Made by a program: the position numbers and the translations under genes. A stretch of 64,000 bases of DNA. It comes from a virus. The notes beneath the pieces were generated by a model. It had not been told where the DNA came from. It ran no database searches and saw nothing but the letters and a program-made list of their open reading frames with translations. The DNA lies in the IMG/VR virus record IMGVR_UViG_3300047157_000111, positions 1 through 64,000 of that record, one strand, 5' to 3'. Positions 19,474 through 27,451 of this stretch are shown in pieces (positions within the stretch are counted from its first letter, which is position 1; the number at the start of each line of letters is the position of its first letter).

Positions 19474-19741
19474 TAACGTCTATATTAGTTACATCTGCAG
19501 TAAACATTTTGTAGGCAATCTCTTCGATCTCTTCCTGCAGGCAGTGTTTAGCTGATTCAAGGTATAATATCGCGTCCATTAATTCTTCTTGTACATCAAC
19601 AATAAATCTACCTAGATCTTTCTTTTGGCCTTCAATCTCTTGCATCATTGTAGCTCCATATTTCTTTTGACCTATTAAGCTACGTTGGTCCATCTTCCTT
19701 AGTACGTTCTGTACTATCTTATCTTTAGTTTTAATCTGCAT
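19454..19741 (-). CDS. MazG-like all-alpha NTP pyrophosphohydrolase-family protein
   Basis: 95 residues. The segment RSLIGQKKYGATM and then VQEELMDAILYLESAK has the E-E-L-x-D-A-x-x-Y layout found in small phage MazG-like proteins that act on nucleotides. Only one E-x-x-D helix is clear, so activity is uncertain. It overlaps the next gene (endonuclease) by 20 bp and the preceding GIY-YIG/MazG fusion gene by 11 bp. Confidence 0.55.
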   Translation of the reverse strand: MQIKTKDKIVQNVLRKMDQRSLIGQKKYGATMMQEIEGQKKDLGRFIVDVQEELMDAILYLESAKHCLQEEIEEIAYKMFTADVTNIDVNEEEIL

Positions 19742-20501
19742 CTTTCACGAATGTTCCGTTAATCATTTTACCTGTTCTTGCTGCTATTACCTTGTAAGCT
19801 TCATCAATACAATACTCTATATCATATCCTTCTAAATGAGCTAAATTAGTTAGCACAACAACTATATCACCTATAGCGTCTATTATTTCTGGTTTATCAT
19901 TTTTAAGTAACGCCTTAGCAAGTTCACCAGCTTCTTCCTGTAACTTAACATACTGTGTATGTGAATTACCTTTATCATATAAACCTCTTGTTGCTGCCCA
20001 TTCCCTTATTAAATCAAACCTTTCGCTTGTAGCACCAACTAAACTTGGCATGTCTTTAGGGTTAAAAAAGGCTTCATAAAAAGCCTTGTTGTAAATGTAA
20101 GATCTATCGCTGTTAAACATAGATACTTTAGCGTTCTGCATTATCCAAGGTATATTCTTGGTTGTTAATTCAAAGTCTCCAAACTCTGGATGCTTCCACT
20201 TTAAGCCAACGTTATCCATAAGCCTACCCTTTAATTTATTCATAGGTAGCGGGAACGTAGTTGTTTGTTCTGTTACGTTTATTTTCATTTTATTAAATAA
20301 GTTTTTATATAGTTTTGTATCGACTTTATAGCCGTAAGACTTTTGAAGTTCTATTTCCTTGTCTGATATAAAATCTATATCATCACTAGTAAATAAAACC
20401 TCGTACTCATTCTCCTTATAGCCTTGCATAAGGGTAACTCTAGTATTAAGATTACGTGTTACGCCAATCTTTTTACCTGGTATGTGGTATAAATAATACA
20501 T
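19731..20501 (-). CDS. GIY-YIG-like N-terminus fused to a MazG pyrophosphohydrolase domain
   Basis: 256 residues. The N-terminus (YYLYHIPGKKIGVTRNLNTR) resembles the two-strand GIY-YIG nuclease core with the following Arg helix. The C-terminus (residues about 180-250) is MazG-like: LQEEAGELAKALLKND, then EIIDAIGDIVVVLTNLA gives the E-E-x-x-E and E-x-x-D metal-binding pairs. MazG enzymes hydrolyse (d)NTPs or alarmones to NMPs. The middle part is unassigned. The gene ends in a coupled overlap with another MazG-like gene. Confidence 0.65.
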   Translation of the reverse strand: MYYLYHIPGKKIGVTRNLNTRVTLMQGYKENEYEVLFTSDDIDFISDKEIELQKSYGYKVDTKLYKNLFNKMKINVTEQTTTFPLPMNKLKGRLMDNVGLKWKHPEFGDFELTTKNIPWIMQNAKVSMFNSDRSYIYNKAFYEAFFNPKDMPSLVGATSERFDLIREWAATRGLYDKGNSHTQYVKLQEEAGELAKALLKNDKPEIIDAIGDIVVVLTNLAHLEGYDIEYCIDEAYKVIAARTGKMINGTFVKDAD

Positions 20502-20504
20502 ATC

Positions 20505-21149
20505 TTATAGTTTATTGTTATACAAATGCATATTGTGTGCGTGATGGTAATACCAACCAGTCTCAATAGACAGCTTATCTGCAATCATCTCCTGTAAGGA
20601 TGCAAATTGATATTGATCATTACAGAAACCGTACCAGATGTCATTAGAACGCATATAGACAGACATACAAAGCTTACCGTCTATGATGGTAAATTGTATA
20701 GCATAAGTACATGGCGTATCTTTAGCATACTTATCAAACTCCTTGCAGTCGTATATACTTATTGCAGCGTGTCTAGTTTTAGGGTTGTCTCTTAATTTAG
20801 CTACTACATAATCAATTTGATTATTACGTTGCCATTGGTAACCGTAATTACTATTAACGTTGCCATTACTATCTGCCATCTTCTCCCATATAGGAGGTAT
20901 CTTACCATACAGCTGTCCTAGCTTTATTATATTAGGATCACCTGACAAATACCAAGCCCATTCAGCTGCTGCATATTTCTGACTCCAGTTACGCTCTTTG
21001 TTCGTGATAAACTTATCACTTGGATTCTCTATATAAAAGCCACAGTTAAATAAAGTTTTAGTATCGTCAAAATCCTGACCATGTTGTATGGCTTGATCTA
21101 GTAAAAACTCGTATGCTTCATTAGCATTTTTAAATGTTGTATTTATCAT
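20505..21149 (-). CDS. Thymidylate synthase-family protein with dCMP-type Asp switch (putative dCMP hydroxymethylase/methylase)
   Basis: 214 residues. It aligns with E. coli ThyA at a constant +1 offset: catalytic Cys147 in PCTYAIQF, Arg167-Ser-Asn-Asp170 (RSND) for phosphate binding, and His208-Leu-Tyr210 (MHLY) for nucleotide binding. At the place of ThyA Asn177, which recognises dUMP, it has Asp178 (YGFCNDQYQF). The Asn-to-Asp change is the known hallmark of T4 dCMP hydroxymethylase and converts TS towards dCMP. The protein stops soon after the HLY motif, about 50 residues before the usual ThyA C-terminus, so its folate chemistry may differ. TS-family membership is sure; dCMP specificity is inferred from one residue. 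Confidence 0.8.
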   Translation of the reverse strand: MINTTFKNANEAYEFLLDQAIQHGQDFDDTKTLFNCGFYIENPSDKFITNKERNWSQKYAAAEWAWYLSGDPNIIKLGQLYGKIPPIWEKMADSNGNVNSNYGYQWQRNNQIDYVVAKLRDNPKTRHAAISIYDCKEFDKYAKDTPCTYAIQFTIIDGKLCMSVYMRSNDIWYGFCNDQYQFASLQEMIADKLSIETGWYYHHAHNMHLYNNKL

Positions 21150-21372
21150 AATAATATTTATAGTATTTAAATATTGTCACCCACAACTCTCTAGGATCGA
21201 ATGTCCCAGGTGATCTATTTATCTTCTTGTTTATCTCTATATCTATATACCATGATGTAAAGTTTTCTTTACAAAACGGTGATATATAGATACCGTTGTT
21301 TACACACCAGTGGTACGCTTTGAATTCATCAGGACTATACTGATAGCCGTTTGATTTCTTCTTTACTCCCAT
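21130..21372 (-). CDS. Small hypothetical protein between primase-helicase and TS-family gene
   Basis: 80 residues, rich in Tyr, Lys and Asn (TIFKYYKYYYDKYNI at the C-terminus). It overlaps the primase-helicase stop by 10 bp and the TS-family start by 20 bp, so it belongs to the replication operon. No motif or family is recognised. Confidence 0.5.
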   Translation of the reverse strand: MGVKKKSNGYQYSPDEFKAYHWCVNNGIYISPFCKENFTSWYIDIEINKKINRSPGTFDPRELWVTIFKYYKYYYDKYNI

Positions 21373-23084
21373 GGCATAGGGTCGTTGTTAGCTATAGGCT
21401 CATGAGGCATAAAGCAGCCTGACTTTGGCTCCCATTTAAAATGAGCTTCAGCACCGTTTTCGCCAAGATTTTGAAACTTAACTTTTAATATTTTAGCCTT
21501 AACAGTTTTAGCCTCATAATCTCTGTGTACCAATATACCATGATAACTTGCATCATACCATTCACCACCGCCTTTAATGTTATACATAGTAGGTTCTTCA
21601 ATCTTACCATCTTTGTCTTTATACATCTTAGTAGGGTGAGCTACTATGAAAACAAGTACATCGAACTTCTTAGCAAAGATTTCTATCTTAGTTAAGTACT
21701 CCATAGTATACCTGTTAACATCTTCAGTCTTACAGTCTACATCTCTAACTTTATTAAATGGATCAATAACTAAACATTTAATACCTTTACGTTTAACTAG
21801 TTCAGCTCCCTTCTTTAGAACAGACTCTAATGTATAACGCTCCATGTCTATGTGGAAATAATTAGTATTACAATGATCAGCTATTTGATTCCATTTGTCA
21901 CCGTGTATATCTGCTGCTGTTGGCATACCTTCCCATGTCTTACGCATTAACTTATGTGCATGTAAGTATGTTGGTTGATTCTCTGGCGACGCAAACGCTG
22001 TCTTCCAGCCATAGTTACGATTGTAACCTACAACCATCTGATCCACGAAATCAGACTTACCACTACTAGGTATACCAGTAACAGTAATAAACTGTCCGGT
22101 ATAAGTTGAAAAAATTTCATCAAAGTTTTCCAAACCAACCTGAAAACCTTTTTTAAAACCATTACGAACAAAGTCGGTAACTTCATCTTCAATGTCTTTA
22201 AATGTTGTGACGTTCTCAAGTGGTACAGGTCTAGCTGATTGTACTCGTTCTTGTAATTTTTCTTTACCATGTTTTACTAGATATTCATTAGCATCTTTAC
22301 AATCATCAAATGACACTAGGTAACAAACTTCAGCTCCAAGTCTACGGACTAATTCTGATTGTAATGCTTGACCTGCTTCATCGGAGTCAACTGCTAATAT
22401 GATTTTTTCTTTGTCTTCAAAATAATCTATACAATTATCTAAGTAATCAAGGTTATTGCTATTTAATGTAGCTCCGTTAGGAACTGATATAGCGTTTGGT
22501 ATACCAGCTTCGTGAAAAGCTAATACATCCATTTCACCTTCTGTTATAACACAGGTGTCATAACCTACTATACTATTTATATTATAGAATACTTTTTCAG
22601 CACCCTTATATAATTTAAAGTTCTTTCTACCATCGCGATACTTAATGTTAATAAGTTGATCGCCCATGAAATAATTGAACTTTATTGTGTTCTCGGTTTT
22701 ACCGGTCTGTGGCATCCACTCAGAGCCCTCACTGACTTCTAAGTCAATAAGAGTCTGAGCTTTTATACCTCTTGTTTTAAACCACTCAATTACTTTGTCA
22801 CTTAGAAATTCAGGGTGTTCAGTAGAGCTAGGTGGACCAACTGGTCTCACGTATACCTTCTCACTAGCTCCCTTACGCTGATAAGTGTGTAATTGAAATG
22901 ATGTGTTACAGTTGTGACAAGTACCAAGACCCCGTTCCCAATCATAAGACGCACACTTTGCCTTTTGATTCTTGGGTTTTCTATCGTGAGAACAAATAGG
23001 GCATATACCCTGCTTTTTTCCCTCTTCAAGCTTATGTTGATTGAATTCATCAATCAAAAATCCATTGATCTCTGTTGTCTGCAT
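21363..23084 (-). CDS. Bifunctional primase-helicase, T7 gp4/TWINKLE type
   Basis: 573 residues. It unwinds DNA at the phage fork and synthesises or positions primers. The N-terminus has a zinc finger (Cys28 and Cys31 in CPIC, Cys44, and Cys56/Cys59 in CHNC). A TOPRIM domain follows with the acidic motifs TEGEMDVLAFHEAG and AVDSDEAGQAL. The C-terminal RecA-like DnaB-type helicase shows Walker A GIPSSGKSD and Walker B CLVIDPFNKV, then VIVAHPTKM. The size and domain order match T7 gp4. It heads a block with SSB, exonuclease and annealing genes just upstream. Confidence 0.93.
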   Translation of the reverse strand: MQTTEINGFLIDEFNQHKLEEGKKQGICPICSHDRKPKNQKAKCASYDWERGLGTCHNCNTSFQLHTYQRKGASEKVYVRPVGPPSSTEHPEFLSDKVIEWFKTRGIKAQTLIDLEVSEGSEWMPQTGKTENTIKFNYFMGDQLINIKYRDGRKNFKLYKGAEKVFYNINSIVGYDTCVITEGEMDVLAFHEAGIPNAISVPNGATLNSNNLDYLDNCIDYFEDKEKIILAVDSDEAGQALQSELVRRLGAEVCYLVSFDDCKDANEYLVKHGKEKLQERVQSARPVPLENVTTFKDIEDEVTDFVRNGFKKGFQVGLENFDEIFSTYTGQFITVTGIPSSGKSDFVDQMVVGYNRNYGWKTAFASPENQPTYLHAHKLMRKTWEGMPTAADIHGDKWNQIADHCNTNYFHIDMERYTLESVLKKGAELVKRKGIKCLVIDPFNKVRDVDCKTEDVNRYTMEYLTKIEIFAKKFDVLVFIVAHPTKMYKDKDGKIEEPTMYNIKGGGEWYDASYHGILVHRDYEAKTVKAKILKVKFQNLGENGAEAHFKWEPKSGCFMPHEPIANNDPMPWE

Positions 23085-23101
23085 TTAATTTAATTTAATT
23101 A

Positions 23102-23194
23102 TTACCACTGTTCTTCGTCCCTGCAATCTGGGCATATATCACAAAAATCATATTCATCTTGTGTCATACCTTGCCCACACATCTCGCATTCCAC
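23102..23194 (-). CDS. 30-residue zinc-finger-like protein
   Basis: The frame starts at a GTG that overlaps the SSB stop (TAGTG) and ends with TAA just before the primase-helicase start. The product has two Cys pairs: CEMCGQ near the start and CDICPDC near the end, the spacing of a small zinc ribbon. An internal Met start (fifth residue) would lose the first Cys. It is small, so it could be chance, but the Cys pattern and coupling argue for a gene. Confidence 0.4.
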   Translation of the reverse strand: MECEMCGQGMTQDEYDFCDICPDCRDEEQW

Positions 23195-23508
23195 TAAAAC
23201 GGTAGATCATCTGCTGGAGCGGCAGCTTGTACCGCTTGAGCTTGTTGTGGTTGATCCTCTCTAGGAGCTACAGCAACATTGTCGCCGTTAGTCCATACCA
23301 CCTTAACGTTTCCAAGGTAGGTTTTAGCTACTTTAGCTTCCCTCTCTTCCTTAGACTGTTCTACAACTACAGGTCCTTGGTTACCAAACTGATCTAGTTC
23401 GTCATTCAAGGTTATTGTAATTGGTAAGTATTTACCTTTTTTACCTACGTAGATCTTATCTTTAGGTATTTCATTAAGGTTAATACTAGCTTTAATTATA
23501 CTTGCCAT
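23194..23508 (-). CDS. ssb: Single-stranded DNA-binding protein
   Basis: 104 residues. The beta-rich N-terminal part (ASIIKASINLNEIPKDKIYV, then YLPITITLND) fits a short OB fold. A Gln/Ala/Pro-rich linker leads to the acidic hydrophobic tip DDLPF, the classic SSB C-terminal peptide that recruits replication proteins. It is smaller than E. coli SSB (178 residues), which is common for phage versions. It sits between the recombination and primase-helicase genes. Confidence 0.8.
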   Translation of the reverse strand: MASIIKASINLNEIPKDKIYVGKKGKYLPITITLNDELDQFGNQGPVVVEQSKEEREAKVAKTYLGNVKVVWTNGDNVAVAPREDQPQQAQAVQAAAPADDLPF

Positions 23509-23509
23509 A

Positions 23510-23686
23510 TTAATATGTATTTACTTGGTTAAACATTCTTGTTATTTGTGCTTTTGTAGCTCCTGAGTTTCTTCTTAGGTTGTCTACAGCTTTAGTGTGA
23601 TTTTGATTTACATAGAAATTATCTACACTAGTAGTTACTCCTGATACTGTACACATTTTTGTTTGGTTTTTTCTGGTTCTTGCCAT
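23510..23686 (-). CDS. 58-residue basic hypothetical protein
   Basis: It starts with ATG at 23686, two bases after the exonuclease stop codon region, and ends two bases before the SSB start region. The N-terminus is basic (ARTRKNQTKM) and the C-terminus is a predicted helix (GATKAQITRMFNQVN). It could be a small DNA-binding protein. Close packing between ssb and the exonuclease gene supports it; no family is recognised. Confidence 0.5.
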   Translation of the reverse strand: MARTRKNQTKMCTVSGVTTSVDNFYVNQNHTKAVDNLRRNSGATKAQITRMFNQVNTY

Positions 23687-23688
23687 AA

Positions 23689-24420
23689 TTAAAGGGTTTT
23701 AGTTAAAAAATATTGTTTAGGGTCAAAGCCCTCAGACTTATAAAACAACTCATAAGCCTGTACTGCTCTTTCTACTTTATCTTTACCTCGTTCGTAGAAC
23801 TGAGGCGAGCAATCAAAGATACCTATTTGATGTGTGTTCTTATCTATTACAATGAATAGCATCTCGTAACCAAATAGTTTACTGTAAATATAAGCTTGAC
23901 TGTCGTAATTGTACTTAGAAGCTGAATACTTAAACTTTGTGATGTCTGCTGTTGTCTTCAAATCAATAATCAGCTTTTCATCATGGTTTACAATATCAGC
24001 TTTACCTTTCCACATATGACCTTCAAGCTCTGTAATTCCAGGTCGTTCGTACTCTACATTACCTAATCTTATCAAGTCTCTACATACTTCGTTGCTTAGC
24101 ATCTTTTCTGTCATTAACTCTATTTGATCAACCTCGTGTTGTAACAAACATATCTCACCGTCTGAAATCTCCTTATATGCTTTGGTGTTTCTAGTTGTAG
24201 CTTCTACGATCTTGAAGTTTTTAAGTTTTTCAGGTTCTAGAATAGCCGTGTGGAAATATCCACCAACTAAAAACGCAGGTCTTGGCGCTAGACCTTTGCC
24301 TAAAGCTAAAGGGTTGGTTAATAGCGTAGATATATCAGAGTTACTTAGATACTTCTTACCAAAGTCTCCATAGTAATTACTGTCGTCTTCTAACGCTTTT
24401 AATACCTCTTTTTTGTTCAT
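23689..24420 (-). CDS. RecE/lambda-exonuclease-like PD-(D/E)XK exonuclease
   Basis: 243 residues. The motif set is that of phage recombination exonucleases: GGYFHTAILEPE early (G-x-x-x-H), then KGKADIV with KLIIDLKTTAD (Asp...Asp-x-Lys), and a Gln-x-x-x-Tyr helix (DSQAYIYSK). Such enzymes chew one strand to give single-stranded tails for the annealing protein. The gene lies directly downstream of an ERF annealing gene with one base between them, the usual exonuclease-annealase pair. Confidence 0.8.
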   Translation of the reverse strand: MNKKEVLKALEDDSNYYGDFGKKYLSNSDISTLLTNPLALGKGLAPRPAFLVGGYFHTAILEPEKLKNFKIVEATTRNTKAYKEISDGEICLLQHEVDQIELMTEKMLSNEVCRDLIRLGNVEYERPGITELEGHMWKGKADIVNHDEKLIIDLKTTADITKFKYSASKYNYDSQAYIYSKLFGYEMLFIVIDKNTHQIGIFDCSPQFYERGKDKVERAVQAYELFYKSEGFDPKQYFLTKTL

Positions 24421-24421
24421 G

Positions 24422-24970
24422 TTACAGTGTTGTTAATTCTTGCTCTACTTCTTTAGATAGAGCATACTTAGCTTTTATTGCTGCTACCTTACCACCCGCT
24501 TTCACATAATCCTTTGCTTTAGCAAATGCTGGATCTTTAGTTGATGTTAATGTAGGTTTTTTTGGCTCAAACTTCTTTTTACCATGATCATTAGTGGCAT
24601 CACTGTCAGCTGTATCATCAATTAAAAACAAATTACCTAACGCGTATTTTTTTGCATAAGAAGATGCACTACCGAACTGCTGAGGTACGTTCATACCTTT
24701 TTGGTTCAAGTCTACACCAACGATAGCAGTTGCGTGTATAGCATTGTCGCCATCACTTACAGATGCGGTAGACTGCATCATAGGTATAGGGTCAACGCTA
24801 ATGATTTGCTCATTGATTGTTACTGTTACTCCTAACTCTAATAGAAAGGGTTTTGTTGCTTCTAGGATGTCTTCGGCTGATCTGAAGTTGTATTTGCCAA
24901 AGGAATTAAATCTACTTTTTTTCGATTTAAATTTTGTCTGGATCGTTGCCAGTTTTTCATTTATAGTCAT
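24422..24970 (-). CDS. ERF-family single-strand annealing protein
   Basis: 182 residues. It contains the ERF signature region GSASSYAKKYALGNLFLIDD followed by acidic residues (TADSDATND), and an early segment SRFNSFGKYNFRSAEDILEA that fits the family N-terminus. ERF proteins pair complementary single strands in phage recombination and genome circularisation. It is upstream of, and nearly contiguous with, the RecE-like exonuclease gene. A 62-bp A/T-rich gap separates it from the sigma-factor gene upstream. Confidence 0.85.
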   Translation of the reverse strand: MTINEKLATIQTKFKSKKSRFNSFGKYNFRSAEDILEATKPFLLELGVTVTINEQIISVDPIPMMQSTASVSDGDNAIHATAIVGVDLNQKGMNVPQQFGSASSYAKKYALGNLFLIDDTADSDATNDHGKKKFEPKKPTLTSTKDPAFAKAKDYVKAGGKVAAIKAKYALSKEVEQELTTL

Positions 24971-25032
24971 TGGTATATGGTTTTGTCTTATTATTATAAT
25001 TACACATATTTATTATTATTTAATCACTTAAA

Positions 25033-25791
25033 CTACAGGTAATCAAGCACTTGCGAGTGGTCTACAGACTCTATTAATTTCTCAACAGCTTGCTTTTTTA
25101 ACTGCGAAACTCTTACGTAAGAGCTACTACCTTTTATGTTTAACATAGAGGCTATATCTTTTGCGGCGTGTTTTTCACAGTCTAAACCGTAGCTCAGTCT
25201 TAGTATATTATATTCCAAATCGTTTAAATGTTTCTTTAATAAACCAGTTAGGTATATGTTTAATATCTGCTGGTTGTATGGTTCTGACTTGTCAGGAATA
25301 TCATATACTGAGTTATCATCATTGTTAGGCTTCTCATCTATACTTAAAAATATAGAATTAAAAAACATAGCAACCATTTTTTCATCTTTACCGAAGTTCT
25401 TACGCATCTCGTTAAGCTTGTGCTCTGGTATACGTATATCACCTCTGTTTATATCTATAGATCTTCTTATTGCTCCTTTAATTCTTTTACTAAAAAATGA
25501 TTTCAATGTCTTCTCGTAGTCTTCAGATTTTTCTAGTGTTGGCCAATCTAATCTATCAACAGCTTTAGTTAGTCCTGCTGCTCCTGATTGTATTAAATCC
25601 ATAATACTCTGTACACCTGAAGCTTGTTGACTGGTTGAAAACTTTCTAGCTAGACTTTCTACTAAAGGCATAAACTTAGTTATAAGCTCTTCTCTAGTAC
25701 AGTCTGCCCAGTCTTTATTCTCTAGTCTTATCAAAGCTTGCTTAAGATCTTCTTTGTATCTTATATAGTTCTGTATGTTATACTTTTTCAT
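25033..25791 (-). CDS. Phage-encoded sigma-70 family RNA polymerase sigma factor
   Basis: 252 residues. Region 2 is clear: DLIQSGAAGLTKAVDRLDW matches the core-binding and -10 recognition helix, and KGAIRRSI with DIRIPEHKLNEMRK matches region 2.4/3.0 of primary-type sigma factors (compare RIP-x-H). Region 4 is LNDLEYNILRLSYGLD followed by a helix-turn-helix (DIASMLNIKGSSSYVRVSQL) that would read a -35 element. It would redirect host RNA polymerase to phage promoters. It overlaps by 14 bp the end of an HTH protein gene and lies upstream of the recombination genes. The 34-bp repeated element of the early arm is a candidate target. Confidence 0.88.
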   Translation of the reverse strand: MKKYNIQNYIRYKEDLKQALIRLENKDWADCTREELITKFMPLVESLARKFSTSQQASGVQSIMDLIQSGAAGLTKAVDRLDWPTLEKSEDYEKTLKSFFSKRIKGAIRRSIDINRGDIRIPEHKLNEMRKNFGKDEKMVAMFFNSIFLSIDEKPNNDDNSVYDIPDKSEPYNQQILNIYLTGLLKKHLNDLEYNILRLSYGLDCEKHAAKDIASMLNIKGSSSYVRVSQLKKQAVEKLIESVDHSQVLDYL

Positions 25792-26401
25792 TTTCCATGT
25801 TTAATATTTCTTTTTCGTCTCTTAACTGTTTTGTTAAGTTACGTTGAACTGTTCTTGTAGAGCAATTAAGTAGACTAGCTACCATATCCCATGTTATTTT
25901 CTTACCATAGTAAGTTAAATCTAACATAGCTTGATATATAGCTTCTTCATCTACTTTACTTGATCTACCTATTAATTTACCAACTATACTCATCTTATCT
26001 CTAGCGGTTAAACCACTATAGTCTTTAAAAATGACTTTTCGCATTTTATTCTTAGGAGGTTCACCACCGTTATTAAAAACATCGTCTATCATTTCTTGTA
26101 GTTTTTTATCACTGATAAAGAAGGTAACGAAACCATTTTCCTTATCAGCTATAAATTCATACACATAAGATGGTAATAAACCATGCTCTTGATTTAAATA
26201 GTATAGAACTAAAAAATGCCATTTTAAAGACTTGTAGGTAGTAATTTTAGCTCTACTGTTAAACAAGTGATAACATTGGTATGTACCTTGCTCGTAGAAC
26301 TGGTATTTACTAGTATCAACGCTAGGTTTATCAGTAGTAGGGTTTTGCCTATACCTTACACGCCTATCGTTAAGCCATTTTATGTTTCTCTCTTGTGACA
26401 T
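25778..26401 (-). CDS. Helix-turn-helix protein preceding the sigma factor
   Basis: 207 residues. The C-terminal part (ITWDMVASLLNCSTRTVQRNL) is a clear helix-turn-helix with a sigma region 4-like or replication-initiator-like shape. The first 130 residues are unassigned. Its last 14 bp overlap the sigma gene start, so the two are co-translated and may act together, for example as a sigma partner, an anti-sigma protein or a transcription switch. The N-terminal domain could alternatively be a replication initiator. Confidence 0.6.
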   Translation of the reverse strand: MSQERNIKWLNDRRVRYRQNPTTDKPSVDTSKYQFYEQGTYQCYHLFNSRAKITTYKSLKWHFLVLYYLNQEHGLLPSYVYEFIADKENGFVTFFISDKKLQEMIDDVFNNGGEPPKNKMRKVIFKDYSGLTARDKMSIVGKLIGRSSKVDEEAIYQAMLDLTYYGKKITWDMVASLLNCSTRTVQRNLTKQLRDEKEILNMENEKV

Positions 26402-26415
26402 TAGCTGCTTACTTA

Positions 26416-26547
26416 TTATACTTTAGGGGCTGTTGTCACAGACCCTTTCTTTTTAGTTATTTTTCTTGGTTTTTGAAAATTTTTAATTTTCTCTTTAATG
26501 CCGAATAAATTGGCATCAAATAAATGTTTTGCTTGTTTTCTACTCAT
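26416..26547 (-). CDS. 43-residue basic hypothetical protein
   Basis: It starts with ATG at 26547 within the last bases of the 3D-domain protein gene (8-bp overlap) and ends 14 bp before the HTH gene start. It is highly basic in the second half (KEKIKNFQKPRKITKKKGS). A nucleic-acid-binding or inhibitor role is possible. Packing between two real genes is the main support. Confidence 0.45.
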   Translation of the reverse strand: MSRKQAKHLFDANLFGIKEKIKNFQKPRKITKKKGSVTTAPKV

Positions 26548-26878
26548 CTATAATTGTTATTTTAACGTTATTCCATTTACCTCCCTTTACGTCTTTGTTC
26601 ACAAGGAAGTCTATTCTTTTTTTCCATCTTTTGTTCATGCGGTCTTCAACGGTCCATTCACCATCTAACTGTCCTGCTCCTTCAACGCAAACTCTAGTAC
26701 CAAATACGAAGCCGTATTGTTCTAGATCTCTGGACACCGCAATCCAGCGATGACCTTGAGGATTAGCTTCGTTAATTGTTTTTAATGAAGCCGTAGTTAA
26801 GTAGTCTGCGTTAGTCTGAGCAGGATCAGCATGGTATATAGTCGCTACCACGGTTATGTATAGCATAAATGATTTCAT
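26540..26878 (-). CDS. 3D-domain (double-psi beta-barrel) protein, possible murein-active enzyme
   Basis: 112 residues. The pattern TIYHADPAQTNADYLTTAS, then RWIAVSRDL, YGFVFGTRVCV, and DGEWTVEDRMNKRWKKRIDF follows the 3D fold of MltA-type transglycosylases and related secreted proteins, with Asp residues in the usual spots (SRD, EDR, IDF). The N-terminus (KSFMLYITVVATIY) is hydrophobic and may be a signal or anchor. It is odd to find this in the early/replication arm. The start overlaps the upstream gene by 53 bp, so a later start is possible. Confidence 0.6.
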   Translation of the reverse strand: MKSFMLYITVVATIYHADPAQTNADYLTTASLKTINEANPQGHRWIAVSRDLEQYGFVFGTRVCVEGAGQLDGEWTVEDRMNKRWKKRIDFLVNKDVKGGKWNNVKITIIDE

Positions 26879-27344
26879 CTGGTCTAAATTTAAATTCTTC
26901 GTTATTATTAGCTACTGTATGTTTATCTTGTTCATAATAATTCCAATAAGCTGTTACGCTACAGTCTGGAACTTTGTGATGGTCTGGCATACATTGAGGA
27001 GGTTCTGTAAAAGTACTGTCCGGTATTGTGGGTGGTAATTGTTTTAAAACTTCTTTGCATTTAATAATTGTTAAGTGGGTTTTTTTATATCTTTTTGTAT
27101 ATTCTTCGCCTAAAGCAATCATGTGATCATAAAGCCACATATATTGACTAGCATTTTGCCTACACCATATGGTAGACGGATGATTGTAATGTGCTTTTTT
27201 ATAAGGTACATTGTCTCCGTTACCATAATGATGATGAGCTGTGCAAAGCATTTGAGCTGATTCCAATATCATTTTTACTTTATGTTTGTCATAGAAGTAG
27301 CTCGCTGCTTTGGCTGGATCTTTATCTAAATAAAATATATTCAT
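26826..27344 (-). CDS. Conserved phage protein resembling pyrimidine-dimer glycosylase family annotations
   Basis: 172 residues. The N-terminus (NIFYLDKDPAKAASYFYDKH, then KVKMILESAQML, then YNHPSTIWCRQNASQYMWLY) is a pattern I recall from many phage proteins annotated as hypothetical or as pyrimidine-dimer DNA glycosylase-like. If so it would act on UV-damaged DNA, which suits a surface-ocean phage. The start ATG overlaps the stop of the preceding 35-residue gene (TAATG). The function is uncertain. Confidence 0.55.
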   Translation of the reverse strand: MNIFYLDKDPAKAASYFYDKHKVKMILESAQMLCTAHHHYGNGDNVPYKKAHYNHPSTIWCRQNASQYMWLYDHMIALGEEYTKRYKKTHLTIIKCKEVLKQLPPTIPDSTFTEPPQCMPDHHKVPDCSVTAYWNYYEQDKHTVANNNEEFKFRPDEIIYAIHNRGSDYIPC

Positions 27345-27451
27345 TAGTATCTTCGTTTACTTGTTCTATTGTAATGAGCATCTAATAATAAGTGTACTAC
27401 TTCTTCGCTTATCATGTTGTCGTTATATAATTGGTATATTAACTTACTCAT
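27344..27451 (-). CDS. 35-residue hypothetical protein
   Basis: It starts with ATG at 27451 inside the end of the ligase gene and its TAA overlaps the ATG of the next gene. It is helical and polar (NDNMISEEVVHLLLDAHYNR). The double overlap is the reason to call it; nothing else is recognisable. Confidence 0.45.
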   Translation of the reverse strand: MSKLIYQLYNDNMISEEVVHLLLDAHYNRTSKRRY

